DNA of 64,000 nucleotides from Plasmodium malariae. Lineage: Eukaryota > Apicomplexa > Aconoidasida > Haemosporida > Plasmodiidae. The stretch is from positions 1,136,001-1,200,000 of the forward strand of contig NC_041787.1 in NCBI RefSeq assembly GCF_900090045.1. The letters run 5' to 3'. The position numbers and the translations under genes were made by a program. How positions within the stretch are numbered: position 1 is the first letter of the stretch; every line of letters starts with the position of its first letter. Positions 1 to 10,510 of the stretch are shown here, piece by piece. The notes beneath the pieces are model-generated. The model saw nothing but the letters and a program-made list of their open reading frames with translations. It did not search any database and was not told the DNA's origin.

Positions 1-299
1 AACACATCCTTCATGCAATGTCTATTTAATTTACATTTACAGCATGTACACATGTTTTATGTGCACGTGTGGAAGCTACACGCGTACATGTACATTTTAC
101 GTCGCTCGTTAACTTAAAAATGGGTTTTATTTTTTTTAAAGGGAAAAGTTCGAATGTTTGCAAAATGGACAAATGGATAATGTATACACATGTATGTGCG
201 TATGTACGTACATGCGTGTGTATGTATGCACGTGTATATACGTATTCGCACCTACTGCTTACACTTTTTCAAGAAACCATGAATTAGTCCAAAATAAAC
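1..299. other. 3' flank of the TBP-like gene
   Basis: AT-rich flank downstream of the minus-strand TBP-like gene. It has alternating purine-pyrimidine tracts of the TGTATGTACGTACATG type around 181-245. I see no gene in it; the short open frames here are repeat-driven. Confidence 0.5.
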
Positions 300-1746
300 T
301 CAATGCTGGGATTTACTTTTAATCAAATAGGGAAATAATATATCAATGCACCTCTGCAAATTTTCATAACTTTTTCCTCCAGTTAGGGTTATATTACCGG
401 TCGAGAATATACTAGCCGAAACAATGTCCACTTTACTCTTACCACTGTCTATATTATTGTTTGCATTACACCAGGCATACGTGCTCTCATTTTGCTTCGA
501 ATAAAAAGAAACGCGCGTACGCATGGGTTAGAAGCGGCATAGAATAGAAGTAGTACGGGTTAGAAGGGGCATTTGAGAAGCTTAGAAAAAAAATACGGAG
601 GAAAGCAGAAGGATGGGACAAAGACAGACGCAGATTGACGAAAAACACAAACGAAAGTGTAAAGGCAAAGTTCGGTTACCTCCTTCCTTTCAGATAAATT
701 TTTTTTGTCCTCATTTGTCAGCGCAATTTTCACTTTGCATGCAGGAAATACGTTGGGATCATAGTCCACCTAATAATAAATCGAAGTTCACGGAAAGGAT
801 GAAAAAAACGTTATATACGTTTTATACATGTAACATGTGACAAGCCCCTATTATTACGGGCATACGCACGAACAAGTGTATGTACTGACACTCTTATACA
901 CAAACACATGTATGCGTTTATATGTTGTATGTGTTTATATATATCCTCGAGTGAACTTACGCTTTTGTAATACTGCGCAAAGAGAGGTAGAACAATTGAG
1001 AAGCCCACATTATACACAGCTAAGATGTTTGCAATAGTTATTTTTTTTAGTTTTATATTTTTAAAATTTAATTGTTTTAATTTTTTTTCGACTTTTTTCA
1101 TAGCAATTTTACAAGCTTCGATCGAATTATTGCCTGTGCATATAATTTTCCCATTCGAAAAAATAGACACATTTATAACTAGCTTTTCAGTTACGTCTTT
1201 GTAATTTTCATTGATTTTTTCGATAACAGAATTAATGTAATTGCTTTCACCAGAAATATGGTCATTCCTTGCAGAAACCTCTGCATTGGAGCTTGAGGCT
1301 ATATTTGCTGTGCTGCTAACATGTACAGAGTCAGGCATACTACATTTTCCTTCATCAATGGGAAAAGAAGTATTCCCCCCAGAAGGCATATCACAGTTAT
1401 TACTTACTTCCTTACAATTATTATCTACCCCCTTATATGAACTATCTTCCGGCTTATTAATCTCCACCTCTATACCCTGTTGCTCCTTTTTTCTTTTATT
1501 TTTAACATAATTTACATATTTATGTACAGTCTTTAAACTCACTGGAACATCAATGCGCATGCACTTGAACTCCCTCGGGTTATATATGCAATTTGAAAAG
1601 TATTTATATATGCTATCTAAGTTTAAAGATGAACACAATATTGCATTCATCGAAATGTTATGAACGCTCATGCTATTTTCATTTTTAACAAATATATTTT
1701 GAGATTCGTTGTTATTTAATTTTGACCTTTTCAAGGGCTGCGACAT
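300..1746 (-). CDS. TLP: TATA-box-binding protein-like factor (TBP-related)
   Basis: Predicted basal transcription factor that would act in the nucleus in core-promoter recognition. Three exons on the minus strand, 961-1746, 734-769 and 300-494, join in phase 0 to give 338 residues. Donors are GTAAGT and GTGAAA; acceptors are TTATTAG and TTCGAAG. Both TBP repeats are visible. The first has YNPREFKCMRI (TBP has YNPKRFAAVIMRI) and, after an insert of about 110 polar residues, VSIFSNGKIICTGNNS (TBP has ALIFSSGKMVCTGAKS). The second has VDYDPNVFP (the YEPELFP region), then a shorter insert, then ASIFSTGNITLTGGKS and the terminal FPYL. I chose the ATG at 1746 (MSQPLKRS) because an A-rich context precedes it; an in-frame ATG at 1782 is possible. 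Divergence and the two inserts point to the TBP-like paralogue rather than canonical TBP. The family call is firm; the TLP name is inference. Confidence 0.85.
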
Positions 1747-1782
1747 TTTCATTGAGACAGGGACTATAATATGATGCCACAC

Positions 1783-2135
1783 TTTTTTTTTTTTTTTTTT
1801 TTTTTATAAGTTTTTTTATCTTGTCTATGTTTTTTTATCTTTTCTATGTTTTTTTATCTTTTCTATGTTTTTTTATCTTTTCCATGTTTTTTTATCATTT
1901 ATATATATATTTATCTTTTATATATATATTTATCTTTATATATATATTTATCCTTTATATATATATTTATTTTATATATATATTTATCTTTATATATATA
2001 TTTATCTTTTATATATATATTTATCCTTTATATATATATTTATCTTTTATATATATATTTATCTTTTATATATATATATTTATCTTTTATATATATGTTT
2101 ATCTTTTATTTATTTTTTTTTATTTAAATAACTCC
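1783..2135. repeat. T-rich minisatellite upstream of TLP
   Basis: A poly(T) run (about 1783-1805) is followed by copies of TTTTTTATCTTTTCTATG (about 1810-1895). Then come about a dozen copies of a TTTATCTTTTATATATATA-like unit of 17-20 bp (about 1900-2110). The array lies just 5' of the TLP start, in its promoter/5' UTR zone. Open frames rich in Ile, Tyr and Phe in all three plus-strand phases come from the repeat and are not genes. Confidence 0.85.
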
Positions 2136-3437
2136 TTATTCCGTAGAAAAAAACAGCTTACTCTTTTCCGATGTAACTGCTTATTATGGGGAATAATCGA
2201 CGGCTTCACTTTATTATAACAGTGTTATAATTTCTTGGCCATTTTCCTTTGGCTGTTGTTCATTTTTTACATATAAAAGAACAAGAAAAAAAAAAAAGCT
2301 TTTAAAAATGAACTTTTACAAAAAAACTTTAACGAACAAACTGTAGCGAACAAACTGTAGCGAACAAATTATTATGAATAAACTTTTACAAATAAACTTC
2401 TAAGAAATAAACTTCTAAGAAATAAACTTTTTTTTATAATGATTATTTTTGCGAACGTAATACTAAACCTTGTTTTAAATTGTTTTCGTTTTGACATACA
2501 AAATAATAAGAAATTTATTGGAAAAAAATACTCATACATTACTTACATATATATGTGCGCATTCTTATATGTACGTACATATATATGCAATTCATGAATA
2601 TATAACAATTGTACGTATATATTTAATTGCACGTATATTTCAATGTACAAATAAACCAGTAACTACATAGCAGCCCCATGCACTACTGGCACATGTGTCG
2701 AGGTTTTCTCAAATAATCGGTAACAGCGTCTTTGTACTTTTAATAGTAATTAAAATCTTAATTTGGAGAAGACGAAAAGGAAAAAAAAAAAAAAAAAAAA
2801 GAAATAACCCTTTAAAGGAAGTCTTAATAAACAAAAAAAATATATCATATCTTCTTTAATATGTGGCTCAAAAAAAAAAAATCAAGTTGTTTTAAATGAA
2901 CACTAAAAAGTTTAAGTTCAGATGGATAACCGTACTCATATGTATACATATATGTATATATATATTTATGTATATACTCATGTAAGAACAGCTTTAAATT
3001 TAATTATATTTTTTTTCCTCATTCCGTAAAACACTTTAGAAAAGTATGAACAACATATATAAATTTAGTTAAAGCACAAGTGGTTATAATTTTGTAGCTT
3101 CTTTAATAATTATGTTTTTTCAAGCGATGGAATAAAATAGTAAGCAATATGGTTAAGGAAAATATTAGATACGGTAAAATTGGATATACAATAAGTTCTA
3201 AGTGTGAACCTAATTTTCTTTTCTTTTGAGAAAGAGAAAAAATGCTTGGAGCTGAACGTGAATGCTTTTTCTTTTCGTTCCTGTGCTATGTATATGAACA
3301 TAAAAACATGCGTACTTGAAATTGCACATAAACGGGTATATATATATATATATATATTTGTACATGCGTGAGGACATTTTTAAACATTTCAGGGGAGGTC
3401 GTTCTATTTTAATCTTATTTGTGCTTAAAATTCACAT

Positions 3438-3604
3438 TGTCTCTTCTTTTTTATTTTATTTTTTCTTTATTTTTTCTTTTACTTTTTCTTTATTTTTTCT
3501 TTTACTTTTACTTTTTCTTTATTTTTTCTTTTATTTTTTCTTTATTTTTTCTTTTATTTTTTCTTTTACTTTTTCTTTTACTTTTACTTTTTTTTTTTTT
3601 TTTA
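3438..3604. repeat. Polypyrimidine tract
   Basis: Almost pure T/C on the plus strand, built from TTTTTCTTTA and TTTTTCTTTTAC units ending in a run of about 17 T. The plus-strand Phe/Leu-rich frames over it are composition artefacts. Confidence 0.85.
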
Positions 3605-3769
3605 AATTTCACCTGGCTTTTTTGCGAATAAATTTATATCGTTCACTCATTTCCAATTTTTTTTACAACACACGAAGTAAATGAAAATGTATTTTGAAAA
3701 AAAAAAAAGAAAAAAAGTAATAAATAAAAGAATAGAAAAGAAGAAATGAATAAATGAAAAATTGAAAAA

Positions 3770-4090
3770 ATGAAGAAGTGAAGAAGTGAAGAAGTGAAGA
3801 AGTGAAGAAGTAAAGGAGCGAAGAAGTGAAGAAGTAAAGGAGCGAAGAAACGAAGAAATAAGTATATGTGCAAACGAACAAATAAGTATGTGCAAACGAA
3901 CAAATAAGTATGTGCAAACGAACAAATAAGTATGTGCAAACGAACAATAAATGTGCAAACGAACAAATAAGTATGTGCAAACGAACAAATAAGTATGTGC
4001 AGAACAGAACAAATAAGTATGTGCAAACGAACAAATAAGTATGTGCAAACGAACAAATAAAGTGCAAACGAACATGTGCAAACGAACGAG
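3770..4090. repeat. Two adjoining minisatellites: GAAGTGAA-type and a 22-bp unit
   Basis: From about 3774 to 3862 there are GAAGTGAAGAAGTGAA and AAGGAGCGAAGAAGTG units. From about 3866 to 4085 there are roughly nine copies of a 22-bp unit, AAATAAGTATGTGCAAACGAAC, some with small deletions. Long minus-strand frames translating to LFVCTYLFVRLHILICSF-type peptides come only from the array. Confidence 0.85.
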
Positions 4091-4554
4091 CTAATATACT
4101 AATGAACAAAAAAAAAAAAAAATAAGCGAATAAGCCATTGAACGTATAAAATAATATATGTACCAGTTCTTTTACTACATAAAATTTAAATCCTAAAGAA
4201 AGTTCTTTTTTTTTTCTTTTTTTAAAATGCATAGACCCCGATATATAGAAAAATATAATTAAAAACTTTATATATACGGAGGAGGTGTGTATATGAAAAA
4301 TTGTGCTAATATTACAGCAAAAACTTCCCATAGGAAAAGAAGGTGAAGTCATGTAATTGCCTTTTTTATATACTATGTGCTAAAAGGAAACGACTGTTTT
4401 GTGAAAGAAAAATAATGATTTATATGGCAAATCGTGAGACTAAGCTAAAATAAAAAATGATTAAAAAAAAAAAAAAAAAAAAAACAATTCAGCCAACCAA
4501 TAAATAAAAAAAATAAATAAATAAAGGAACATAAAATAACATAAACATAAAAAT

Positions 4555-4845
4555 TAGATAAAATAAGGTAAAATAAGATGAAATAGGATGATATAAGAGA
4601 TGAAATAAGATAGAATAAGATAGAATAAGATAAAATAAGATAGAATAAGATAGAATAAGATAGAATAAGATAAAATAATATAAAATAAGATAAAATAAGA
4701 TAAAATAAGATAGAATAAGATAGAATAAGATAAAATAAGATAAAATAAGATAAAATAAGATAAAATAAGATAAAATAAGATAGAATAAGATAGAATAAGA
4801 TAAAATAAGATAAAATAAGATAAATTAAGATAGAATAAAATACAC
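4555..4845. repeat. 10-bp tandem repeat (ATAAGATAAA/ATAAGATAGA)
   Basis: About 28 head-to-tail copies of a 10-bp unit alternating ATAAGATAAA and ATAAGATAGA, purine-rich on the plus strand. It ends less than 40 bp before the start codon of the cytochrome b5-like gene, so it must lie in that gene's 5' UTR or proximal promoter. Minus-strand Leu/Ile/Tyr/Phe frames over it are repeat artefacts. Confidence 0.9.
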
Positions 4846-4881
4846 TCAACTTCATACACCTTAGAATATATTTGTTTCAAA

Positions 4882-6096
4882 ATGGAACAGAATGAAGATT
4901 CTGAGGAGGAAAGTGAAGAAGCAGCAGCAGGAACGACAACAGACGTACAATGTGTAAGGGGTGAAGCAATCATGGATACGTGTGCGCAGGGAAAAGAAAA
5001 TGATGGAAGTTTATTAGGAAAATTAAATTGCATAAACATAGAAAAAGACCATGTAATAGATATAGAAAGTAAAATAAAAAAAATATTGGAAAATTGTGAA
5101 AATTGTAAAAAATATAAAAAATATCAAAATTATGAAAATTCTGGAAAAGCTGAAGAACGAGGGGGAAAGGCAGAAAAGACGGAAAACATATTCGAAAAGG
5201 AAAATAGTAACAACTTATGTACATACGAAGGCATAAGTAAAAATGATTTTTCACTCCCCATTTTTTTCCCTTCAAGTAAAGATGATAATAACAAAAACTG
5301 TAATGCATGTAACTATTGTGAGGATGTATGTTTTTCTATGATATGTAAAAAGTGCAAAATAAAAAGAAAAAGTTTATACAGAAAGTATAAAAAATATAAA
5401 AAACACAATTTAAGAATTTGTCAAAATGAAATGAAATTAGCTATGCAATTGAAAAAAAAGGCTCGTGAAATCTTACTGTCCATTCGTCATCAGAAAATGG
5501 AAGAACAAATGAGCAAAGGGGATGGGGGAGAAGGTAAAGAAAGAGTTGATAAGACATTAACAAAAGGTAGTAAAAAAACATATCACTCAACTCCCCAAGG
5601 TAATGATAAAAATTACAAGCATTTAATTTTAAGCACAGAAGAAGAAAACACAAATAATAATATCAACACTAAGGACGATAAATATAATGCACTAAATGCT
5701 CTTATCAGTAGAAGTAAGAGTACAACAAATTCGGAAGGTGAAAATGAAAAAAATTTTTTTACATATTATAACTACATAAAATATAAAGAATATTTTACAG
5801 AATGTGAAATAAAAAGGCATTGTCAAGTAAATGATTGTTGGGTTGTTGCAAATCAAAACGTTTATGACGTAACAACAATTCTAAATCATCACCCAGGTGG
5901 TAATAATTGTATTTTAAATAAAGCAGGTCGTGATGTTTCAGTTGATTATTTCTATCATTCAAAATATGCTCAAAAGAAATTTTGGGAACCATTAAAAATA
6001 GGAAAAGTTATAACATGTACAAAAGAAATTGCTGAGGAAAAAAAAAAAAAAAAAAGCCTCAATTCTGTCATAAAAAATAAGTGTTCCTTGATGTAG
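4882..6096 (+). CDS. Cytochrome b5-like heme/steroid-binding domain protein
   Basis: 404 residues, one exon, with ATG in an AAAATG context. The C-terminal part (about 312-385) is a cytochrome b5-like domain. It has WVVANQNVYDVT, then HHPGG with the expected axial His337, then AGRD, then YFYHSKYA with the second candidate ligand His359, and WEPLKIGKV. These are the two histidines that bind heme in the b5 family, spaced 22 residues apart, slightly closer than the usual 24. The N-terminal 300 residues are low complexity except for a cysteine cluster at C140, C143, C146, C150, C155 and C158 followed by a Lys-rich helix (about 159-200), which could bind a metal. I see no signal peptide or membrane segment, so this is not the ER-anchored type. 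The b5 fold is well supported; the electron-transfer partner and location are unknown. Confidence 0.85.
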   Translation: MEQNEDSEEESEEAAAGTTTDVQCVRGEAIMDTCAQGKENDGSLLGKLNCINIEKDHVIDIESKIKKILENCENCKKYKKYQNYENSGKAEERGGKAEKTENIFEKENSNNLCTYEGISKNDFSLPIFFPSSKDDNNKNCNACNYCEDVCFSMICKKCKIKRKSLYRKYKKYKKHNLRICQNEMKLAMQLKKKAREILLSIRHQKMEEQMSKGDGGEGKERVDKTLTKGSKKTYHSTPQGNDKNYKHLILSTEEENTNNNINTKDDKYNALNALISRSKSTTNSEGENEKNFFTYYNYIKYKEYFTECEIKRHCQVNDCWVVANQNVYDVTTILNHHPGGNNCILNKAGRDVSVDYFYHSKYAQKKFWEPLKIGKVITCTKEIAEEKKKKKSLNSVIKNKCSLM

Positions 6097-6878
6097 TTTT
6101 TTCTTTCAAACACATTTCAACACATATCTCTGTTGTTATACATTTATATAGGTAATTAATTGGACGTACGTAAATCGTATGATTTTTTTTTTTTTTTTTT
6201 TTTCGTTTTTTTTTCAAATTGTATTTTGCGCACTCTTCGTATATTTTGTGTTCTTAGCGCATACTTTGTATTTTTTGCATATTTGGTAATCTCGTCAATT
6301 TTTTTAATTTTTTTTTTTTTTATGACGTTAAGCTAATAGGCGCTTTATTTGTAATTATGGCAAAATAAAACTCCTCCGAGTTAACGGCAGAGCTGTAACG
6401 ATATAACTCCTGTATATGTAGTGGATTGGGCATTACTGCTCATATTTGGGCACGTTTATGTGTACATATACATATACATATACATATATTTATTTATTTA
6501 TTTACACACGTGTGCAATTCCCCGTTCATCTCTTATCCAAACTGCATTACATGATTGCGTTCCTTTTTATGATGTATTTTCTAAGTAATGCATTATTACC
6601 TAGTTTATACAAATAAAAATAGAAAATTTTTATTTATTCTATACTTCATGTTTAAAAATTTTTGACAGTTTTTATGCTCTGCATTTTACCCCCATTTAGC
6701 ATCATCCCACTCATGTGTGTATGTTTGAGAGCATAAATATATGTGCACATGTATGTACTTACATGATCATACATGCACACACATGCATACATATGTACAT
6801 ACATATATGATGACACTCATTTTTCTGTTTTTATTCCTCAGCTTAAAATAATAAGCCTTACTTATAACTAACCCAAAA
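6097..6878. other. Convergent intergenic region
   Basis: Spacer between the 3' ends of the cytochrome b5-like gene (+) and the release factor (-). It holds poly(T) runs near 6183-6203 and 6300-6320 and an ACATATACATAT-type stretch near 6462-6486. I see no gene in it. Confidence 0.5.
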
Positions 6879-7506
6879 TTATATATTCAACAAATATTCC
6901 AGTCTAGCCCTTTCAAAGTACATTAACTCCAACTTTCTTTTTGTTACATGATCCGTTATATACCCTCTGAAAAAGTTGTATGTTCTTATTCTGTTGCTTC
7001 TATTGCTTTCTTTTACCTATAACAGACAGTTTGGGGAAAAAAAAAAAAAAAATTTGATAGATGACTCACCAAAATATTTCCCTTAACATTTGTGCATACC
7101 AGTTAGCTAAATTGCAAAATAAATACAAAAAAAAAAAAAATTACCAATTTAGATCTTTCATTTTGAAGCAAATTTATGCTATCCTTAATTTTCTGTTCTT
7201 GTATTTTAAGAATTAATCTTTTCATGGCAATTCTTTTGTTTAACTCTTGGGTCCTACAAAGAGTAGAAAAAAAAAGTCAAAAATAAAAAGATAAACACTG
7301 AAATTGTCATTTTTTTTTTGTCTTTTCAAAAAACTTAGAAAAGTATCTACTTTCTTTTTATGACCTTTCCTCTTGGCATTCAGATTGTATCCCGGTAGGC
7401 TTATGCAAAATTCGGACACCTGATTCAATCTATGAAAAAAACGGAAAGAAAATTATACGCAGAAATTACACTTAGGGTATATTTACATTTACTCCGTTAT
7501 TTGCTT

Positions 7507-7537
<31 letters not shown>

Positions 7538-7731
7538 GGTAAGCTTACCTTGTTGACATTTTGTCCCCCTGGTTTACTCGACCTGAATGTAGTAACTTTC
7601 ATATCTTTCGAATTAATTTTGTTCTTGCTTTCATTATGTTTGTGTAAAAAAATTGCAATTGTAGCAGTTGACGAGTGAATTTTAGCCTTTTAAAATAAAA
7701 ATAATAATTGAAATATAAATGAACATTCGTG

Positions 7732-7766
<35 letters not shown>

Positions 7767-9145
7767 ACTTTTCGTTATTCTTTGCTTGCCTTTGACTCAT
7801 TTTTCGGTATCCTCTTAACTTGGTGAACTCCTCCTTCATTTTTGAAAAGATCGAACAGGCTTATATTAATTTCCTTTCCGCATTTATTTATATTTATGTT
7901 ATCATTTGAACTAACCACTAAAGATTCGCTAATGTCCTAAAAAGAAGGAATATAATTTAGAACGAGCCACATAAGTGTACAAAAGTTTTTACTTTAAAAA
8001 CGTTAGTATTGTAAATTATAATGTACTAGATTGAAATATTCCTTTTTTTTCTTTTTTTTTTTTTTTTACTTGAACTTTTTTAACTGTGCAGTTGTACTTT
8101 TCTGCAAAAGTTTTATATGTCTTACGAGTGGGAAGCAAAATAAAAGTAAAATAAATTAAAATAAACTTACTAATATGCATGTTAATATAAATACTAATAT
8201 GCATGCTAATATTCATACTAATATGTATGTTAATATACATACTAATATGCATGTTAATATACATACTAATATGCATGTTAATATACATACTAATATGCAT
8301 GTTAATATACATACTAATATGCATGCTAATATACATACTAATATGCATGTTAATATACATACTAATATGCATGCTAATATTCATACTAATATGCATACAC
8401 ATATACATAAACGGAAACATAACAAACAAAAAAAAGGGCAAATAACTTTACGTAGGTTTTACATAGCTCAAATTTAAAAATGATCATAATGCGTACACAT
8501 ATATACATGTATGCATATATATGCATATGTACATGTACGTATACATGCATATATGTGTGTGCACATATACGAATATTTCTTCTTTTCTCATCACTTTTAA
8601 CAAATCCCTTGACCACGACAAGGCTTCTTCTCCCCCCACTCCGGGTCGAAACTCAATGCGTATAAGATTCTTGTTCTCAAAAAACTCATTCTCTTCTTTT
8701 TTTATAAATAAGTGAAAGACATTCCTTTTAAAAATATCCTTTTTTTTTTCTGCCGCTCTTTTTATAAAGTCTTTTTTCTTTCGGAAAAAAAAAATAAATA
8801 ATTAATTAATTAAGGTTATAATATAATGAAATAAATTAAATTATGGTAAAATGTGGCAAATTTATGTAACATGAAAGGGAATAATGCAGTAAAACAAAGT
8901 TATCATTTTTTGGACTAGCAGAATTATGAATTTTGCATTTCTCTTTAACGTATGATGACCAGTCCTCTCGATATGCACAAACATACACAAACATACACAC
9001 ACATGCACACATGTACACACATTGTACATACGTAAATATAAGCAACAATATATTAACGCAAAAGTTCATTTCTTTGATTATATATCAAGTTGTCTACTGC
9101 ATAGTAAATCTTCCATTCGCAGTTTTTACACATATAAAGCTGCAT
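6879..9145 (-). CDS. Class I peptide chain release factor (RF1-like), organellar
   Basis: Terminates translation by hydrolysing peptidyl-tRNA in the ribosome; in this parasite it should act in the mitochondrion or apicoplast. Exons read on the minus strand: 9058-9145 and 8896-8966 (both tentative), 8595-8777, 8070-8120, 7790-7936, 7549-7686, 7365-7429, 7145-7253 and 6879-7016. All phases agree and give 329 residues. Visible motifs in order are RIEFRPGVGGEEA, GVHQVKRIPKNESKAKIHSS, FRSSKPGGQNVNK with the catalytic GGQ at about 220-222, RILHKPTGIQSECQEER, and RIRTYNF..ITDH near the C-terminus. The stop-codon tripeptide is PKN (about 175-177) where RF1 proteins have PxT and RF2 proteins have SPF. 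The intron after exon 7790-7936 starts with GC. The first two exons rest only on phase and length, and no targeting peptide is obvious. The family is certain; organelle and codon choice are inference. Confidence 0.85.
8172..8402. repeat. 24-bp intronic minisatellite with TGCATG sites
   Basis: About nine to ten copies of ACTAATATGCATGTTAATAT plus ACAT, a 24-bp period made of two similar 12-bp halves. The array lies inside the 474-bp intron (8121-8594) of the release factor gene. TGCATG occurs eight times, three times as TGCATGC. The period is a multiple of three, so the array is open in several frames on both strands, which explains the repetitive peptides there. Confidence 0.92.
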
Positions 9146-9702
9146 TTTAAACAAGTGCTTGTACAAAAAGATTGTTTTTTTTCTTTTTTTTTCGGTAAAA
9201 TGAGATATATTTATAAGATTTACTAATGTATGGTACTTTATCTATATAAAAGTTGGATACATAAATAGGAAAACCGCATAATAAAAGGTAACCCACAAAA
9301 AGTACCCTGTTCATAATTTTAAGAGGAAAAGGGGTACGCTAATCTCTTTAAAACTTATTCGTATTCATTTGGTGCTCTCCTCTTTTATTTTTCTATTTTA
9401 CGATTTTTACAGTTTTTTTATATACTTACTAATTTTTCATTGTATAATAAATTTTATTTTTATTTTTATTTTGTTTTATGTTTAATTGTGCACTTCAAAT
9501 TTTTATTCCAGGCTTAATCACTTTTGAGTAGAATGCCGAATATTCGAAAATGAAAAAAAGTGTAAAATAAGCAAATACGATATATGATGCGATATTACAA
9601 AAAAAAAAAATAAAAAAGGGAGAGCGCATATGTGTATATACGCAATTGCAGTACGCAAGCGTTATGTATACATACATATGTATGTATATGTATATGTATA
9701 TG

Positions 9703-9739
<37 letters not shown>

Positions 9740-10510
9740 GCATATGTCCGCATGGCGCACCGAGAAAAAAAAAGAGCCCTTGAAAAAATATTTCTACCAA
9801 GAGAGTGCGCACAAAAAAAGTTCAATTTTATAATAGGTATAATAAGATGCCATACGCAAAAGCGCAAATTAGTTAATTATATAATGTTATTAGTGCAGGA
9901 TGAATTTTATAAATATTCAAACAAGCGCATTTAAACATTCGGGTATCACAAAAAAAAAAAAAAATATTAACATACAAAATACTGATACATATAATAAAAT
10001 ACAAATATAATAAAATACTGAAATATAATAAATACTGATATAAAATACTGTAATAAAATACTGTAATATAATAAAATACGTATAATATAATAAAATACTG
10101 TATAATAAATACTGTATAATATAATAAAATACTGTAATATAATAAATACTGTATAATATATAAAATACTGTATAATATAATAAAATACTGTATAATATAA
10201 TAAAATACGTATAATATATAGATATATATAATACTGTATAATATAAAATACTGTATAATATAATAAAATACTGTATAATATAATAAAATATGTATAATAT
10301 AATAAAATACTGTATAATATAATAAAATACTGTATAATATAATAAAATACTGTATAATATAATAAAATACTGTATAATATAATAAAATACTGTATAATAT
10401 AATAAAATACCGTATAATATAATAAAATACCGTATATTATAATATTTTATTATATTATATAATAAAAAAAGAGACACTAAAAAAAAAGCTTAATGTACGA
10501 ATACAAATTG
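9146..10510. other. Intergenic region between the release factor and the GCN2-like gene
   Basis: Tandem spacing between two minus-strand genes, so it should hold the release factor promoter and the 3' flank of the GCN2-like gene. It contains a (TA)n/TATG tract at about 9660-9745 and a minisatellite listed separately. I see no gene in it. Confidence 0.5.
9990..10435. repeat. AATAAAATACTGTATAATAT minisatellite
   Basis: Roughly 20 copies of a unit near 20 bp, AATAAAATACTGTATAATAT. Copies from about 10260 to 10430 are uniform, whereas those at 9990-10250 are shortened or diverged. This suggests older copies on the left and recent expansion on the right. The minus-strand YYIIQYFIILYSILL-type frame is the repeat. 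Confidence 0.9.

Larger units (their letters stand above)
2136..4881. other. Divergent intergenic region between TLP and the cytochrome b5-like gene
   Basis: About 2.7 kb separates two divergently transcribed genes, so it should hold both promoters. It contains short direct repeats near 2330-2430 (the pieces ACAAACTGTAGCGA and AATAAACTTCTAAG each occur in tandem). It also has several poly(A) or poly(T) runs, a polypyrimidine block and three minisatellites listed separately. I see no supported gene; a 63-codon frame at 3110-3301 on the minus strand has no recognisable features. Confidence 0.5.

Noticed and set aside
3643..4352. Overlapping minus-strand frames rich in LFVCTYLFVRLHILIC, resembling a membrane protein
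   Set aside because: Three overlapping frames all come from the 22-bp and GAAGTGAA minisatellites; there is no start context or non-repeat sequence.
4445..5039. Minus-strand ILFYLILSYFILFYLILSY frames
   Set aside because: Translation of the 10-bp ATAAGATAAA array, partly antisense to the cytochrome b5-like gene.
8175..8477. Plus- and minus-strand frames translating to MHVNIHTNMHVNIHTN and INMHISMYINMHISM repeats, resembling a repetitive antigen
   Set aside because: They arise because the 24-bp intronic array is a multiple of three and lacks stops in several frames. The region lies between two release factor exons that join in phase.
9917..10477. 186-codon minus-strand Tyr/Ile-rich frame
   Set aside because: Pure translation of the AATAAAATACTGTATAATAT minisatellite.
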